A stretch of DNA of 64,000 nucleotides from positions 250,164,028-250,228,027 of the forward strand of contig JAVHZZ010000004.1 of NCBI GenBank assembly GCA_036250195.1. Direction: 5' to 3'. The position numbers and the translations under genes are program-made. Of this stretch, positions 44,611 to 58,307 are shown one piece after another (positions within the stretch are counted from its first letter, which is position 1; every line of letters starts with the position of its first letter). Origin of the DNA: Mixophyes australis. Taxonomy: Eukaryota > Chordata > Amphibia > Anura > Limnodynastidae. The notes beneath the pieces were generated by a model. That model made no database searches and was not told where the DNA came from. It was given only the letters and a program-made list of their open reading frames with translations.

Positions 44611-46140
44611 CATGGTCCGATGCTGTATGGGAACCATCTAATTCCCTTGGACTTTTTCTATATCCTCTGTCTGTACAATGCCCGCCTCCCAAAGCTTCAT
44701 CTGGGGGCAGTGATACGAGAGTCTCCAGCAAAGGTTAGTTTCTACTTGTTGCAGGTCATCATTTTGAGGGGGTGATTGGAACATAAACACCACCTACTAC
44801 AGGGCCAGTCATCTTCCTACCTAGACTTCAAAGCTCTTTGCCTAGTCAGTAGCATTCTCCATGACTGGGCACACTTTGGTTTCCAGGGCAGGATACTCCT
44901 TTTTACTTCCAAGGATTGGAATGGGCTTTAGGTGTACTTGGCATAGTATGGCCAGCTCCTGCTTGACTAGCTCCTGCCTGTCTCTACTTGGAGTCCCCCT
45001 ACAGTCTCAGGTAACTCATTTAATTCACAGCTGGCAATTAGAGGTTTTCCATCCACTTGATTCTCACCTCCTTATCACTGAAATGGTAGCATCTAATCAG
45101 CTGAAACCACTACTCACTGTATGGCTAGGACCCACTACGAGGCCAGATTAAGGGCCACATGGGCCTGGGGCTGAAAATTATAAAGGGCATGTTGTGAGAA
45201 GTGCCGTCCCACCGGAGGTGTGGCCAGTGATGCGTGGGTGTGGCCAGATGTGTGTGGGTGTTGCCGGCACCATGGAGGGCATAGCTTACACTTCCCTCCA
45301 GGCACCTACATCTCCCTCCCATCCCCCCTCATATAAAGAGTGCACCACTAACTGGTTCACACAGCATCTTTGTAAAGTGAAGAGAGGAAATACATCCCAG
45401 CTGTTCCTCATGCTTGGCCAAGCTCTTGGCTAATTAAGATAGTCCCAGATAGTCTAAAATCAGGACTATCCTGATGGAATTGAGACAGTTGAGAGGTAAA
45501 GGTATGTTATGTTATTGACCAGTGAAGACAAAAATAAAATGGTTGATTATTTTTATTTATAAAGTGCTTTTTTAAACAATAATATTTATTGAAGTTTTTG
45601 CTAAATATTTGGGGTACAGAAAAAAAAGGGGCTGCTCAATGCGTATTACAACAAATATAAATCCACACATTCTGAAAATAGAAAAGATACAACAAAACAA
45701 AAAACATAGCAATACACATCATAGAACCATAGAACGTCCAAAAGATGCCATGGGGAGAACCACTAATCCTCTTGGGTGGAATCAGGTAAAGCCAGGAGTG
45801 AGCGGGTGGAAGAGGAGGAAGATGACCCTCTATTTGCACCCACTCCCTCTGTAATGCATACATGCCACTTGAACCACTTCATGATAGGGGCAGAAGCAGA
45901 AGTGGAGTATGGCATGTCTATCATCTCAATTTCAAAGCTGTACTGTATTTTAGAAATAACAGAAAACAGAAACAGAAATTAACAGAAACATACATGAAAA
46001 ATGCTCATTTTCAGCTTTCGAACATTGAACAAAGTACAGGCTGCTGAAAACTTAAGAAAATTAATAAAAAAAAACAAACTTTAATCTAAGTATAAATATA
46101 TATATAAAAACACTGTCTGTTATATGTATCTATATTAATC
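44611..46140. other. Mixed repeat remnants, no gene recognised
   Basis: At 45137-45190 GAGGCCAGATTAAGGGCCAC and GGGCCTGGGGCTGAAAATTA resemble a left hAT end (CAGGGCCGGATTAA type). At 45455-45510 TCAGGACTATCCTGATGGAA and GAGACAGTTGAGAGGTA resemble the N1-internal stretch near 7180-7280. At 45560-46010 an A-rich segment may be a minus-strand L1 3' UTR. None can be delimited. Confidence 0.4.
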
Positions 46141-47720
46141 ACACACTTTCTTTCTGCAAACAACCTATTAGACCCTCTTCAGTCAGACTTTCGCTCTCAA
46201 CACTTCACAGAGACTGCCCTGACCAAGGTTGTCAACGATTTGATCACAGCTAAAACTAAAGGTCATTACTTTCTTCTGACTCTCCTGGATCTCTCTGCTG
46301 CATTTGACACTGTTGACCACTCTCTCCTCATACAAACGCTACAATCCCTTGGTCTTCAAGACATTGTCCTATCCTGGTTCTCATCCTACCTAGCTAATCG
46401 CTCTTTCAGTGTTAATTTCTCTGGATCCACCACCGCTTCGTCTCCTTTATTAGTTGGAGTACCACAAGACTCAGTCCTAGGTCCTCTGTTATTCTCTATC
46501 TACACCACTACTCTTGGAAAACTAATACACTCATTTGGATTTCAGTATCATCTCTATGCAGATGATACACAAATGTATCTATCCTCTCCTGATCTCCCAC
46601 CATCTGTGTCTCGCGTTACTGACTGTCTTTCTGCCATTTCATCTTGGATGTCCTCTCACCAACTGAAACTCAAACTCAATCTTTTAAAAACAGAAATAAT
46701 AATATTCCCACCCACCAACAAAAGCGTCCTGTCTGACATTTCTATTTCTGTTGATAACACGGCCATAACTCCAACCCTGAAAGCTCGCTGCCTAGGTGTG
46801 ATCCTTGACTCATAACTATCCTTTGTTCCCCCATCAACGTTATATTTACATCATGCAACATACATCTAAAAAACATTTCCAAAAAACGTACATATCTTAG
46901 ACAGGACACTGCAAACACTTTAATTCATGCACTCATCATCTCCCGCATGGACTATTGCAATTCCCTCCTTACTGGTCTTCCCAAAATCAGACTCAAACCC
47001 CTACAATCTATTTTGGATGCAGCGGATAGATTGATTCTCCTTGCAAATCATCCTTCCTCTGCTGAACCACTCTGTCAGTCTCTACATTGGTTGCCTGTAT
47101 TTCAACGAATCCAAAATAAAATTCTTCTGCTATCATACAAGACCATCAAGATATTTGCACCAACGTACATCTCCTTACCTGTCTCAAAATATCTCCCTAC
47201 TCCTCTGTTCTGCACACAATCTGCATCTTTCTTTCACTCTCATCACTTCTTCCCATTCTCGGTTACAGGACTTTTTTCGTGCTGCACCCATTTTGTGGAA
47301 TTCCCTCCCTCGCACAATACGACTTTCCTCTAGTCTTCAAACCTTCAAGCATTCTCAGAAAACCCACCTCTTCAGACAAGTTTATAATATTTCTCAACTA
47401 CCCTTTTAATCTCCCTAGGTTACCATATTACCACCCTCTACGCAGCTAACAAAAGACGAAAAACCTCTGACCAACATTGTTGTGTGACTGATCATACAGC
47501 CTACTAAATAATTTTTACCTCTGCATTCTAGCTGGACCAATGTGCAATATGATGGAGCACTTGCCCTTGTGTTTCAAACTCCCATTGTCCCATAGATTGA
47601 AAGCTTGCAAGCAGGGCCCTCTTACCTCAATGTATGCATTAACTAGTATTGTTTTATTATTGTTTGTTCCCAATTTTAAAGTGCTACGGAATCTGCTGGC
47701 GCTATATAATGTCATTGATT
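46141..47720 (+). mobile_element. L2-clade LINE, 5'-truncated, RT domain visible
   Basis: The plus strand encodes the middle of an L2 ORF2. '[20 protein letters not shown]' is RT motif [13 protein letters not shown] is motif B, and '[14 protein letters not shown]' is motif C at about 46546-46587, with the catalytic YADD intact. The first frame ends at 46815; the remainder continues in other frames as '[18 protein letters not shown]' and FRAAPILWNSLP to about 47409. The 3' UTR has ATAGATTGAAAGCTTGCAAG and a GCGCTATATAATG end, followed directly by TA/CA repeats. It lost its 5' half and is inactive. Confidence 0.9.
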
Positions 47721-47727
47721 GTATATA

Positions 47728-47806
<79 letters not shown>

Positions 47807-47811
47807 ACACA
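47721..47811. repeat. (TA)n(CA)n compound microsatellite
   Basis: TA (47721-47765) then CA (47765-47811), placed directly at the 3' end of the L2, probably grown from its tail. Frames across it are low complexity. Confidence 0.95.
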
Positions 47812-47814
47812 TTC

Positions 47815-48290
47815 ACTGTCCACTTAGGTTTACCTATAAACCTGCTAGTTAATGCAAATATCGAATCAGCCATTCATGTGGAAGAAACTCATTGCATAGA
47901 GGCATGCAGACATGGTCAAAAATTTTTAAAAATTGCAGACCAAACAGCAGAATAGAAAAGAAAATTGACTTTTACTGTGAAATATTTGTTGGTGCCATAT
48001 AGGTTGTTTTAGTACCTCAGAAATTGCTGATCTCTGGGGATTTTACACACAAGTCTACAGAGAACGATGCTCAAACCCAAAACCATTACCATCCAGTGAG
48101 CGGCAGTTCTGTGGGTAGAAACACCTTGTTAATGGGAGATGTCAGAAGAAAATGGCCAACCTGGTTCCAGCCGATAGGAAGGCGACAGTAACTCAATTAA
48201 CAATGGGTGGTATGCAGAAGAGCATCTCTGAATTCACAGCACATCCAACCTTGAAGTTGATGTGCTACAGCAGCAGAAGACCACACAGCA
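47815..48290 (+). mobile_element. Tc1/mariner-like element relic (5' half)
   Basis: The left part has CCTATAAACCTGCTAGTTAA and CGAATCAGCCATTCATGTGG, familiar from the non-coding 5' region of a Tc1-like family common in fish and amphibians. Translation from about 48060 gives 'VYRERCSNPKPLPSSERQFC', then 'ADRKATVTQLTMGGMQKSIS' and YSSRRPH, the N-terminal HTH region of Tc1-type transposases. One in-frame stop is seen after RQFCG. Homology ends at a minisatellite, so the catalytic DDE part is missing. Confidence 0.75.
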
Positions 48291-48460
48291 CCCTTGTGAC
48301 CGCCACACAATACACAGCACCCTTGTGAGCGCCACACCATACACAGCAACCTTGTGACCACCATACAACACATAGCACCCTTGTCACGGCTACACAATAC
48401 AGAGGGCAATCTTGTGAACGCCAAACAATACATAGGGCAGCCTTGAGACTGACACCCAAA
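48285..48460. repeat. Minisatellite of about 32 bp following the Tc1 relic
   Basis: Six units of the form CACCCTTGTGA(C/G)CGCCACAC(A/C)ATACACAG, the last ones diverged. It starts exactly where the transposase homology ends. Confidence 0.85.
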
Positions 48461-48739
48461 ACAGAGAGCAAAATATGATTTTTATTGATACAAACAAACT
48501 GTGCAGTTAATGTGTGAGAATGTGATTATCAGTTGTTGGTCATTTTCATACCTCCTAACACCTCAAATGGCCAAAAGGGAATGTATAAGATTTGGCTGCG
48601 ATTGGCTGCCTGTTGCTTTCCAATGACTGGATTGCCGCCTGCAACCAGGGAAGCCTCAGCACCCTCCCATGCCAGGTGCCCTCACATAAAAAAAAACATT
48701 TTTTTTTTTCATTTTTTTTTTTCATTTTTTTTTTTTACT
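48461..48739. other. No gene; A/T homopolymer tracts
   Basis: Contains A10 and T-rich runs at 48687-48740. These probably belong to the hAT fragment that ends at 48816. Confidence 0.5.
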
Positions 48740-48816
48740 CCTGGCTGGACTGGGCCCATTTCTGTGGAGTGGCCTGGTGCTGCAGCCCCATCAGGCCCAA
48801 TGTTAATCCGGCCCTG
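48740..48816. mobile_element. Right terminus of a hAT (CAGGGCCGGATTAA type)
   Basis: GGCCCAATGTTAATCCGGCCCTG at the right edge (48794-48816) is an inverted hAT end. The left terminus and the 8-bp duplication (expected CCCATTAC) were not found. Confidence 0.55.
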
Positions 48817-50499
48817 CCCATTACTCTTGCCAGGGCTTTAAACTGCTATGAGCCACTAGTCTGTGCCACTTGCAAAGCATATGAACTATTACTAAACCGG
48901 TACCTAGGTGAATATCATTCCTTTCCTCAAGCCGGAGTGAAGTTTCAGGGATCTCACCTTTTGGCTCACAGCCCATACTGTATTCTAATTCAAGAGTACA
49001 TGGTTCCTCAACAAGCCAGTACCTAAGTGTATCTTATCCCTATTCTGTTGTCAAGAACACTCCAATTTTATTTGAGCCCTCGGCTGAAACTCTCACACAC
49101 ACAAAAGGAAAGGGTAATGTGCCACTATTTTCAGTATATTACTATGTGATATCTTGGTTATCTGCAGGGCTAACCAGCATCACCCACTTGCTTTCACTAC
49201 TGTCCCTCTCCAGCATTAGGGTCTGGAGTAAGTTATCCCATTACTGCCACCAAATGTTACAATTCCTCAGAGTAGGGGATGTATGTCTCTTTCTGTCCCC
49301 AGGGCTAGAGTGTTAACTATGTCTACGGATTTCCACTCAGCCCCCTCAGATTTATATGCAACATACTAGGACCTGTTATATGGGTTCCAAAACACTTAAA
49401 ACACAAAACAGATAGCTCTTTTTCACAATAAAATGATGTTATTAAACAATAGCAGTTACAGTATAATCACTACCAGTGCTAGTGAAGTGGTCAGGTATAC
49501 GGTGGTATGCCATACCGGCACTTCTACTGCTCTGATTGTAAAGCTATCAAATTCCATTTACTTACTTTTTCCATACGACATTTCTAAATTTCCACTGACA
49601 TTGAATAAATTATGTAAAAACATACCATTAATACTGCAATACACAAAGTGAGATAAGGGGATACATATATGACAAACAGAGAGAGAGCTTTATTGGTGAC
49701 TGAGAGCATTGGGGGAACTCATTCAACTTGGAGTGCCATATTGCTCACAGTCCTACTGTCCCTGGAAGCAGTACATTGCAGGCATCACCTCACTTTAGAC
49801 AGACACACACCAACACAAAGAACAGCAGTCAGGTACCACTTGTACCTTCCAGGAATCAGCACTTTCTCTATCGTGTCACAGCAGTATGGGCCAGGGCCAT
49901 AATACATAGACAGTCGTTACTCCAATTGCCAACTGATTTCCAACTCAGAAAATTTCTCTACCACAGAGATAATGGACCTGATTCAGAGTGGAATGCAGGC
50001 GTAAGTGTAACTTCTGTTTGGGACAGTCGCACGCAAGTGTATGCGTATGTACGCTGTATTCAGAGTTGAAGATGTTTCCAGGTCTGAATCAGTAGCAGAT
50101 GCATCCGCTTGACAACCTTTTATTTTTTACATTATGAAAGCAATTGCTAAAAAGAATCATTTAAATTTGAATAACCAAACTAATCCAGCAGGAACGACTA
50201 CCTGAAATGCATATGAAAAATAAATGTTTTCATCTTTGCTACAACACGCTTGGCAAATCTATGGGCAAGAACCTACCAAAGTCTCAATAAGCAACTACGA
50301 ATCATTTACAAACCTGTAATTACTAGTGGTTCACTGGTCCAGCCTATCATCATCATCTGCTGCTTACACCGGCCCCTGACTACCGGCAAATAAAACCGCT
50401 TTTTCAGTTGTATCTGTGATTACGTTCTAGTCTGACTCCGTATGCAATTACCTGACTAAGCTGTTAGAACACCCCTTCCCTCCCCATCATGCCTCTTTC
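48817..50499. other. No gene recognised; one palindromic MITE-like patch
   Basis: At 49977-50090 GACCTGATTCAGAGTGGAAT faces an inverted AGGTCTGAATCAG at the other side, a 115-bp MITE-like structure. The remaining 1.5 kb has no domain; the overlapping frames at 49669-50069 look accidental. Confidence 0.45.
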
Positions 50500-53038
<2,539 letters not shown>

Positions 53039-53830
53039 GTTCTAAATAGTCAGACCTAATATCTCAGGCTAATGAGGAGGGGATGCCTGGATGGGCTTAG
53101 CCTTAATTGACAGTGCAGGTTACCTACCTCCTGTCACACATGGGATACATGCATGTGCTCTGTAAGAGACAAGGCACCCTGTTGTCTCTATCTTAGTTAT
53201 AACAGTTCAGGTAGCTGTTTTATCACACATGGTATCAATACTAGTATAACTCAGTACAAGATCCTAAGACATATTTATTAAAGATGATTGCTTTATTATA
53301 TGTTTCTGGTGTTCAGTCTGTAAATGGCATTATTCAAAGAAGCAATTTTTCATGGTACACATTTAATTACATCATCCATTAAATGTTGCATTTGACTGTT
53401 TAAAGCACTGAAGAAAATTCTGTGCAACTTAAATACAATCTAGTAAATGGAAAGAACAGCACATGCTGAAAGGCATTCAACTAATAGCTGATGTCAATCA
53501 AAGGGGCACACTAAGGAACAAAATACAAATAAAAGTTATAAATGGTTGACTTTACTGTATACTTGTAAAGGATCAAACTGATTATTAGATGTATTGTATT
53601 GAATAATATTTATCAATATGCATTCTGCAACAACTGTACCTGGTGTGTTTTTTCTGTTCTGAATAAAGTTTTAAAGAACAAGAAGTAAGGAATCCAGAAA
53701 CTAACAATTGATGTGATGTGTATTGCTTCAGGATAAAAAGCAGCACGTCAGATTTGCTTTTAAATAAATATATTCTAATATAGATAAATAAATAAATAGA
53801 TAAATTAATAATAAAAAAACAACACACCTG
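53039..53830. other. No gene recognised
   Basis: AT-rich. The minus frame at 53585-53827 crosses an ATAAATAAATA run and is low complexity. Confidence 0.45.
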
Positions 53831-54484
53831 GGGCCTGATTCATTAAGGGACCATATGCCACAGAACGCAGCAACGTTCAATTCATCTTCGAGCGCAAAGG
53901 ACACTTACGACAGCCTATGATTTCAGGAAGGGAATGGGGCATACGCCCGTAGTCTATGTACAGTAAGGGCATGCCAAGCTCAAGCGCACACAGCAGTGTC
54001 TGATTGAAGCTCTGGCCATCTCTCAGGTACTTGTTTTTCAACCGTAACACTTGCTCAATTACTAGTGATGATGACTGAGTGTGTAGGCTAGGACATGTGT
54101 TTGCAATCAGAAGCAACTGTAAAAATATATTTTATGTACATTAGACATTCATAACATCCTAATAAAAGTATTTCATGGAAAAACTTTTATATTTTATACT
54201 GTTTTATTATCATGTCTCTATGTAATTACCAGGTGACATTAATTGAATATTGTTTTTCTTTTTTTATGTGTGTTCTTTTGTGAGTTTATATTCCACATAG
54301 GTATTTGATGTAGCCTGCAGTGTCATGCCTAGTAGAGCAAAGCAGAGCTACACCTGTGTTCATCATCACATGTATCCTCAGATCTACTCCTTGTTTAATT
54401 CGGACATGCATATAACCGGTTTACGTGCATTTTTTTTAAATACACACCTTACGTTCAGCAGGCGTCCCTAAATGGATCAGGCCC
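53831..54484. mobile_element. MITE-like element with M1-type termini, 654 bp
   Basis: It begins GGGCCTGATTCATTAAGGGA and ends CCCTAAATGGATCAGGCCC. The termini match M1 but the interior does not. The interior holds the source copy (54040-54070) of a 31-bp segment that is repeated exactly in hAT copy C. No TA duplication is visible. Confidence 0.65.
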
Positions 54485-55004
54485 TTGGACAATATCCAGT
54501 AGTATCTGCTGCTAACATGTATCAAATGTTACATTTGGACACTATTGTTCTCTTAAAGTAGAACTAAGCCATAAATAAATATTTGATTTGATGTTGTAGA
54601 ATACGATGAACTGTACTGTCTTAGGCTGGGTACACATTAATGTGTTTTCAGCTGATTAGATACTAAACAACTCGCTGGCCCGATATCACAGTAGTGTGTA
54701 CCCTGCAACGATGAGCGATTATCGTTTCAAATCCCATAGTTTCGTTGAATGAGATGTTTAAACTAGGGATGAGCGGGCTCGGATTTTAGTAATCAGAACA
54801 CCCCCAAACAGTGGCGATCCGAGCCTAATCCGAGCACTGTTCGGGTATTCCCGCCATCGCAAGACTCAAAACGAGGCAAAACGTCATAATCCCGCCGTCG
54901 GATCTCGCGAGATCCGGATTCGTATTAGTCCCCGCTTGCCACCGCCATCTTCACTCGGGCATTGATCAGGGAAGAGGGAGGGTGTGTTAGTGGTGTCCTC
55001 TGTC

Positions 55005-55240
55005 CTGCTCATTCCAGTGGTGCTGTGCTGTGCTCTGTCCTGCTCAGTCCAGTGGTGGTGTCCTGTGCTCTGTCCTGCTCAGTCCAGTGGTGCTGTCCTG
55101 TACTCTGTCCTACTCAGTCCAGTGGTGGTGTCCTGTGCTCTGTTCTGCTCAGTCCAGTGGTGCTGTCCTGTGCTCTGTCCTGCTCAGTCCAGTGGTGGTG
55201 CTGCCATAATTCCAGTGGTGCTGTCCTGTGTCCAGTCCAG
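55005..55240 (+). repeat. 5' subterminal CCTGTGCTCTGTCCTGCTCA repeats of copy C
   Basis: About six units of 27-36 bp of the form GTCCTGTGCTCTGTCCTGCT plus CAGTCCAGTGGTG. Same modules as in A and B. ORFs across them are Cys/Val/Ser-rich translations. Confidence 0.88.
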
Positions 55241-55262
55241 TGGTACTGCTATATAAGTTCAC

Positions 55263-55500
55263 TGATCCTGCAGTATAAGTCCAGTCGTACTGCTATATAA
55301 CAAAGTTCACTGATCCTGCAGTATAAGTCCATTGGTACTGCTATATAACAAAGTTCACTGATCCTGCAGTATAAGTCCATTGGTACTGCTATATAACAAA
55401 GTTCACTGATCCTGCAGTATAAGTCTATTGGTACTGCTATATAACAAAGTTCACTGATCCTGCAGTATAAGTCCAGTGGTACTGCTGTATAACTCCAGTC
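55263..55500 (+). repeat. 48-bp tandem repeat of copy C
   Basis: TGATCCTGCAGTATAAGTCC recurs at 55263, 55311, 55359, 55407 and 55455, exactly 48 bp apart. Each unit includes GGTACTGCTATATAACAAAG, where a TATATAA sequence could act as a TATA box. It lies just upstream of the transposase start, so a promoter role is possible. Copies A and B have only fragments of it. Confidence 0.92.
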
Positions 55501-55601
55501 CAGTGGTACTGTCCTATGCCGCATATAATTTTTAAAGCCTTTGCCGGGTGTGTGTGGTTTAGGGGTACGCTCTCTCTCATATAATGGAGTACAAAAAGGA
55601 T

Positions 55602-55632
55602 AACCGTAACACTTGCTCAATTACTAGTGATG
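55602..55632 (+). repeat. 31-bp exact duplicate of 54040-54070 at the ORF start
   Basis: This segment is identical over 31 bp to the interior of the upstream MITE and is absent from the same place in copies A and B. It lies between the ancestral ATG (55584) and the shared coding sequence. Reading from the old ATG now meets a stop after 18 codons; the duplicate ends in ATG (55630), which is in frame with the conserved protein. Confidence 0.92.
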
Positions 55633-58212
55633 GAGGATAAAGTAGGGAAAGATCAAGAACCACTTCCTCCAAATCCTGAAGCTGCTGCCACTAGTCATGA
55701 CCTAGACGATGAAATGGCATCAACGTCGTCTGCCAAGGCCGATGCCCAATGGGATAGTAGAGGGCATGTAAAATCCAAAAAGCCAAAGTTCACTAAAATG
55801 ATCAAAAAAAAGAAATTAAAATCATCTGAGGAGAAACGTAAACTTGCCAATATGCCATTTACGAAACGGAGTGGCAAGGAACGGCTTAGGGCCTGGCCCG
55901 TGTTCATGACTAGTGGTTCAGCTTCACACAACAATCTAAGCCCTCCTCCCCCCCCTCTAAAATTTTTTAGAGAGTTAAGCTGTCATCAACAACACAGCAA
56001 ACAACTCTGCCTTCTAAAGACATGGCATCACAAATCCCCAAGGCGAGTCCAAGGGTGTTGGTGGTTGCGAAGCCTGACCTTCCCATCACTGTACGGGAAG
56101 AGGTGGCTCCTTCCACCATTTGCAACATGCCCTCTGCATATGCTGGAAGGATCACCCACAGTGCAGTTACAGATTTGGATAATGAAGGTGTCAATGTTGT
56201 ACACCAGGAGGAGGATATTGATGTAGCTGGCGCTGAGGAGGAACTTGACGAGGAGGATGCTGATGTGTTCTTAAATGAGGCACCAGGGGGGGAAACAGTT
56301 GTTTTCCATGGGATGAAAAAGCCCATCGTCATGCCTGGCCAGAAGACCAATAAATCCACCTTTTCAGTCTGGAATTATTTCTATCCAAATCTGGACAACA
56401 AATGTATTGCCATATGTACCTTATGTAAAGCTGCAATAAGCAGGGGTAAGGATCTTGGCCACCTAGGGACATCCTCCCTTATACGTCACCTGAAGAACCT
56501 TCATAAATCTGTGTTTAGTTCAGGAACTGTGGCTAGGCCCGTCAGCAGTCCAGGGACACCTAAATCCCTTGGTGCCGTTGTATCCACACCAGCAACACCC
56601 TCCTCGTCAATTTCCTCCTCGATCTGGATCGGAGATAGTCCTGCAGGCCATGTCACCGGCATGACTGAGTCCTCTTCAATCCGGGATTCTTCCGGAGGAT
56701 CCTGCAGCGGTACGCCTACTACTGCCGCTGCTGCTGTTGCTGCTGGGAGTTGGTCATCTTCCCAGAGGGGAAGTCATAAGACCGCTACGTCTTTCACTAA
56801 GCAATTGACCGTACAACAGTCGTTTGCCATGAGCACGAAGTACGACAGCAGTCATCCTATAGCAAAGCGGATAACTGCAGCCTTGACAGCTATGTTGGTG
56901 TTAGACGTGCGTCCGGTGTCCGCCATCAGTGGAGTGGGATTTAGAAGGTTGATGGAGGTATTGTGTCCCCGGTATTAAATCCCGTCTAGATTCCACTTCA
57001 CTAGGCAGGTGATACCCGGGATGTACAGAGAACTACGAAAAAGTGTCCTCAGTGATCTGAAAAATGCGGTTGTACCCACTGTCCACTTAACCACGGACAT
57101 GTGGACAAGTGGTTCAGGGCAAACTAAGGACTATATGACTGTGACAGCCCACTGGCCTTCCGCAGCAACAGCAGCAGCAGCATCAGTAGCAGCATCTCCG
57201 AAACGCCTGCTCGTTCCAAGGCAGGCAACATTGTGTATCACCGGGTTCAGTAAGAGGCGCAACGCCGACAACCTCTTGGAGAAACTGAGGGAAATCATCT
57301 CGCAGTGCCTTACCCCACTTACACTCTCCTGGGGATTTGTGGTGTCGGACAACGCCAGTAACATTGTGCGGGCATTACATATGGGCAATTTCAAGCACGT
57401 GCCATGTTTTGCCCACACAATAAATCTGGTGGTGCAGCATTATCTGCGGGACACTTTCGCCATTCTGCCACTGCCTACCGAAGACTGGAGCACCATCAAA
57501 AAAGCCTAAACCTGCCCTGCCATCACCTCAAACAAGAGGTTGTGACGTGCTGGAACTCCACTCTCTATGTGCTGCAGAGGATGGAGGAGCAGCAAAAGGC
57601 CATTCAAACACAGCCACCTACGACATAGGCAAAAGAGTGGGGATGCGCCTGAGTCAAGCGCAGTGGAGACTGATTTCCGTGTTGTGCAAGGTTCTCCAGC
57701 CGTTTGAACTTGCTACACGAGAAGTCAATTCCGACACTGCCAGCTTGAGTCAGGTGATTCCCCTGATCAGGCTGTTGCAGAAGCAGCTGGAGAAAGTGAG
57801 GGAGGAGCTGGTAAAGCATTGCGATTCCACAAAGCATGTAGCTCTTGTGGATGAAGCCCTTCGTACGCTTTGCCAGGATCCAAGGGTGGTCAGTCTTTTA
57901 AAGTTAGAGGAATACATTCTGGCCACCGTGCTCGATCCTCGGTTTAAAGTGTATGTTGTGTCTCTGTTTCCGGCGGACACAAGTCTACAGCGGTGCAAAG
58001 ACCTGCTGATCAGGAGATTGTCATCTGAAGAGGACCGTGACATGCCAACAGCTCCTCCTTCATTTTCTTCCACACCTGTGGCTGTGAGGAAACAGCTGAG
58101 ATTTCCTAAATGACCAGCTGGCGGGGATGCCCCCTCCAGTGTGTACTCCGAAAGAGTTTTTAGTGCAGCGGGGAACCTGGTCAGTGAGCGGCGAAGGAGG
58201 TTGCTTCTTTTT
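55630..58212 (+). pseudogene. BED-hAT transposase pseudogene (copy C)
   Basis: From 55630 the frame encodes 'MEDKVGKDQEPLPP' and the Lys-rich region (KSKKPKF, KKKKLKSSEEKRK). A shift near 55940-55975 at a C/T homopolymer moves to the frame with the BED finger (56361-56505; CTLC and HLKNLH ligands). A stop at 56976-56978 interrupts it. The core follows with 'LTTDMWTSGSGQTKDYMTV' (57090 on; first catalytic Asp), SDNASNIV (57345; second Asp) and CFAHTINLVV (57405). Two more shifts near 57510 and 57600 lead to 'ILATVLDPRFK' (57916). After a stop at 58111 comes the hATC motif 'YSERVFSAAGNLVSERRRRL' (58141). About 80-100 residues between DPRF and SERVF seem deleted. Not functional. Confidence 0.9.
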
Positions 58213-58243
58213 TTTCTTTGCCAGCTCGGTTTGTGGGGGCCCA

Positions 58244-58307
58244 AACAAACCAATCATTTCAGCCACAGTAGTTTGGTAGGCCCTGTCTCTGAAATGATTA
58301 GTTTGTT
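58244..58307. repeat. Conserved 3'-region hairpin of copy C
   Basis: Arms AACAAACCAATCATTTCAG and CTGAAATGATTAGTTTGTT (one mismatch) match the perfect hairpin at 10247-10310 in copy A. It follows the hATC block directly. Confidence 0.88.
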
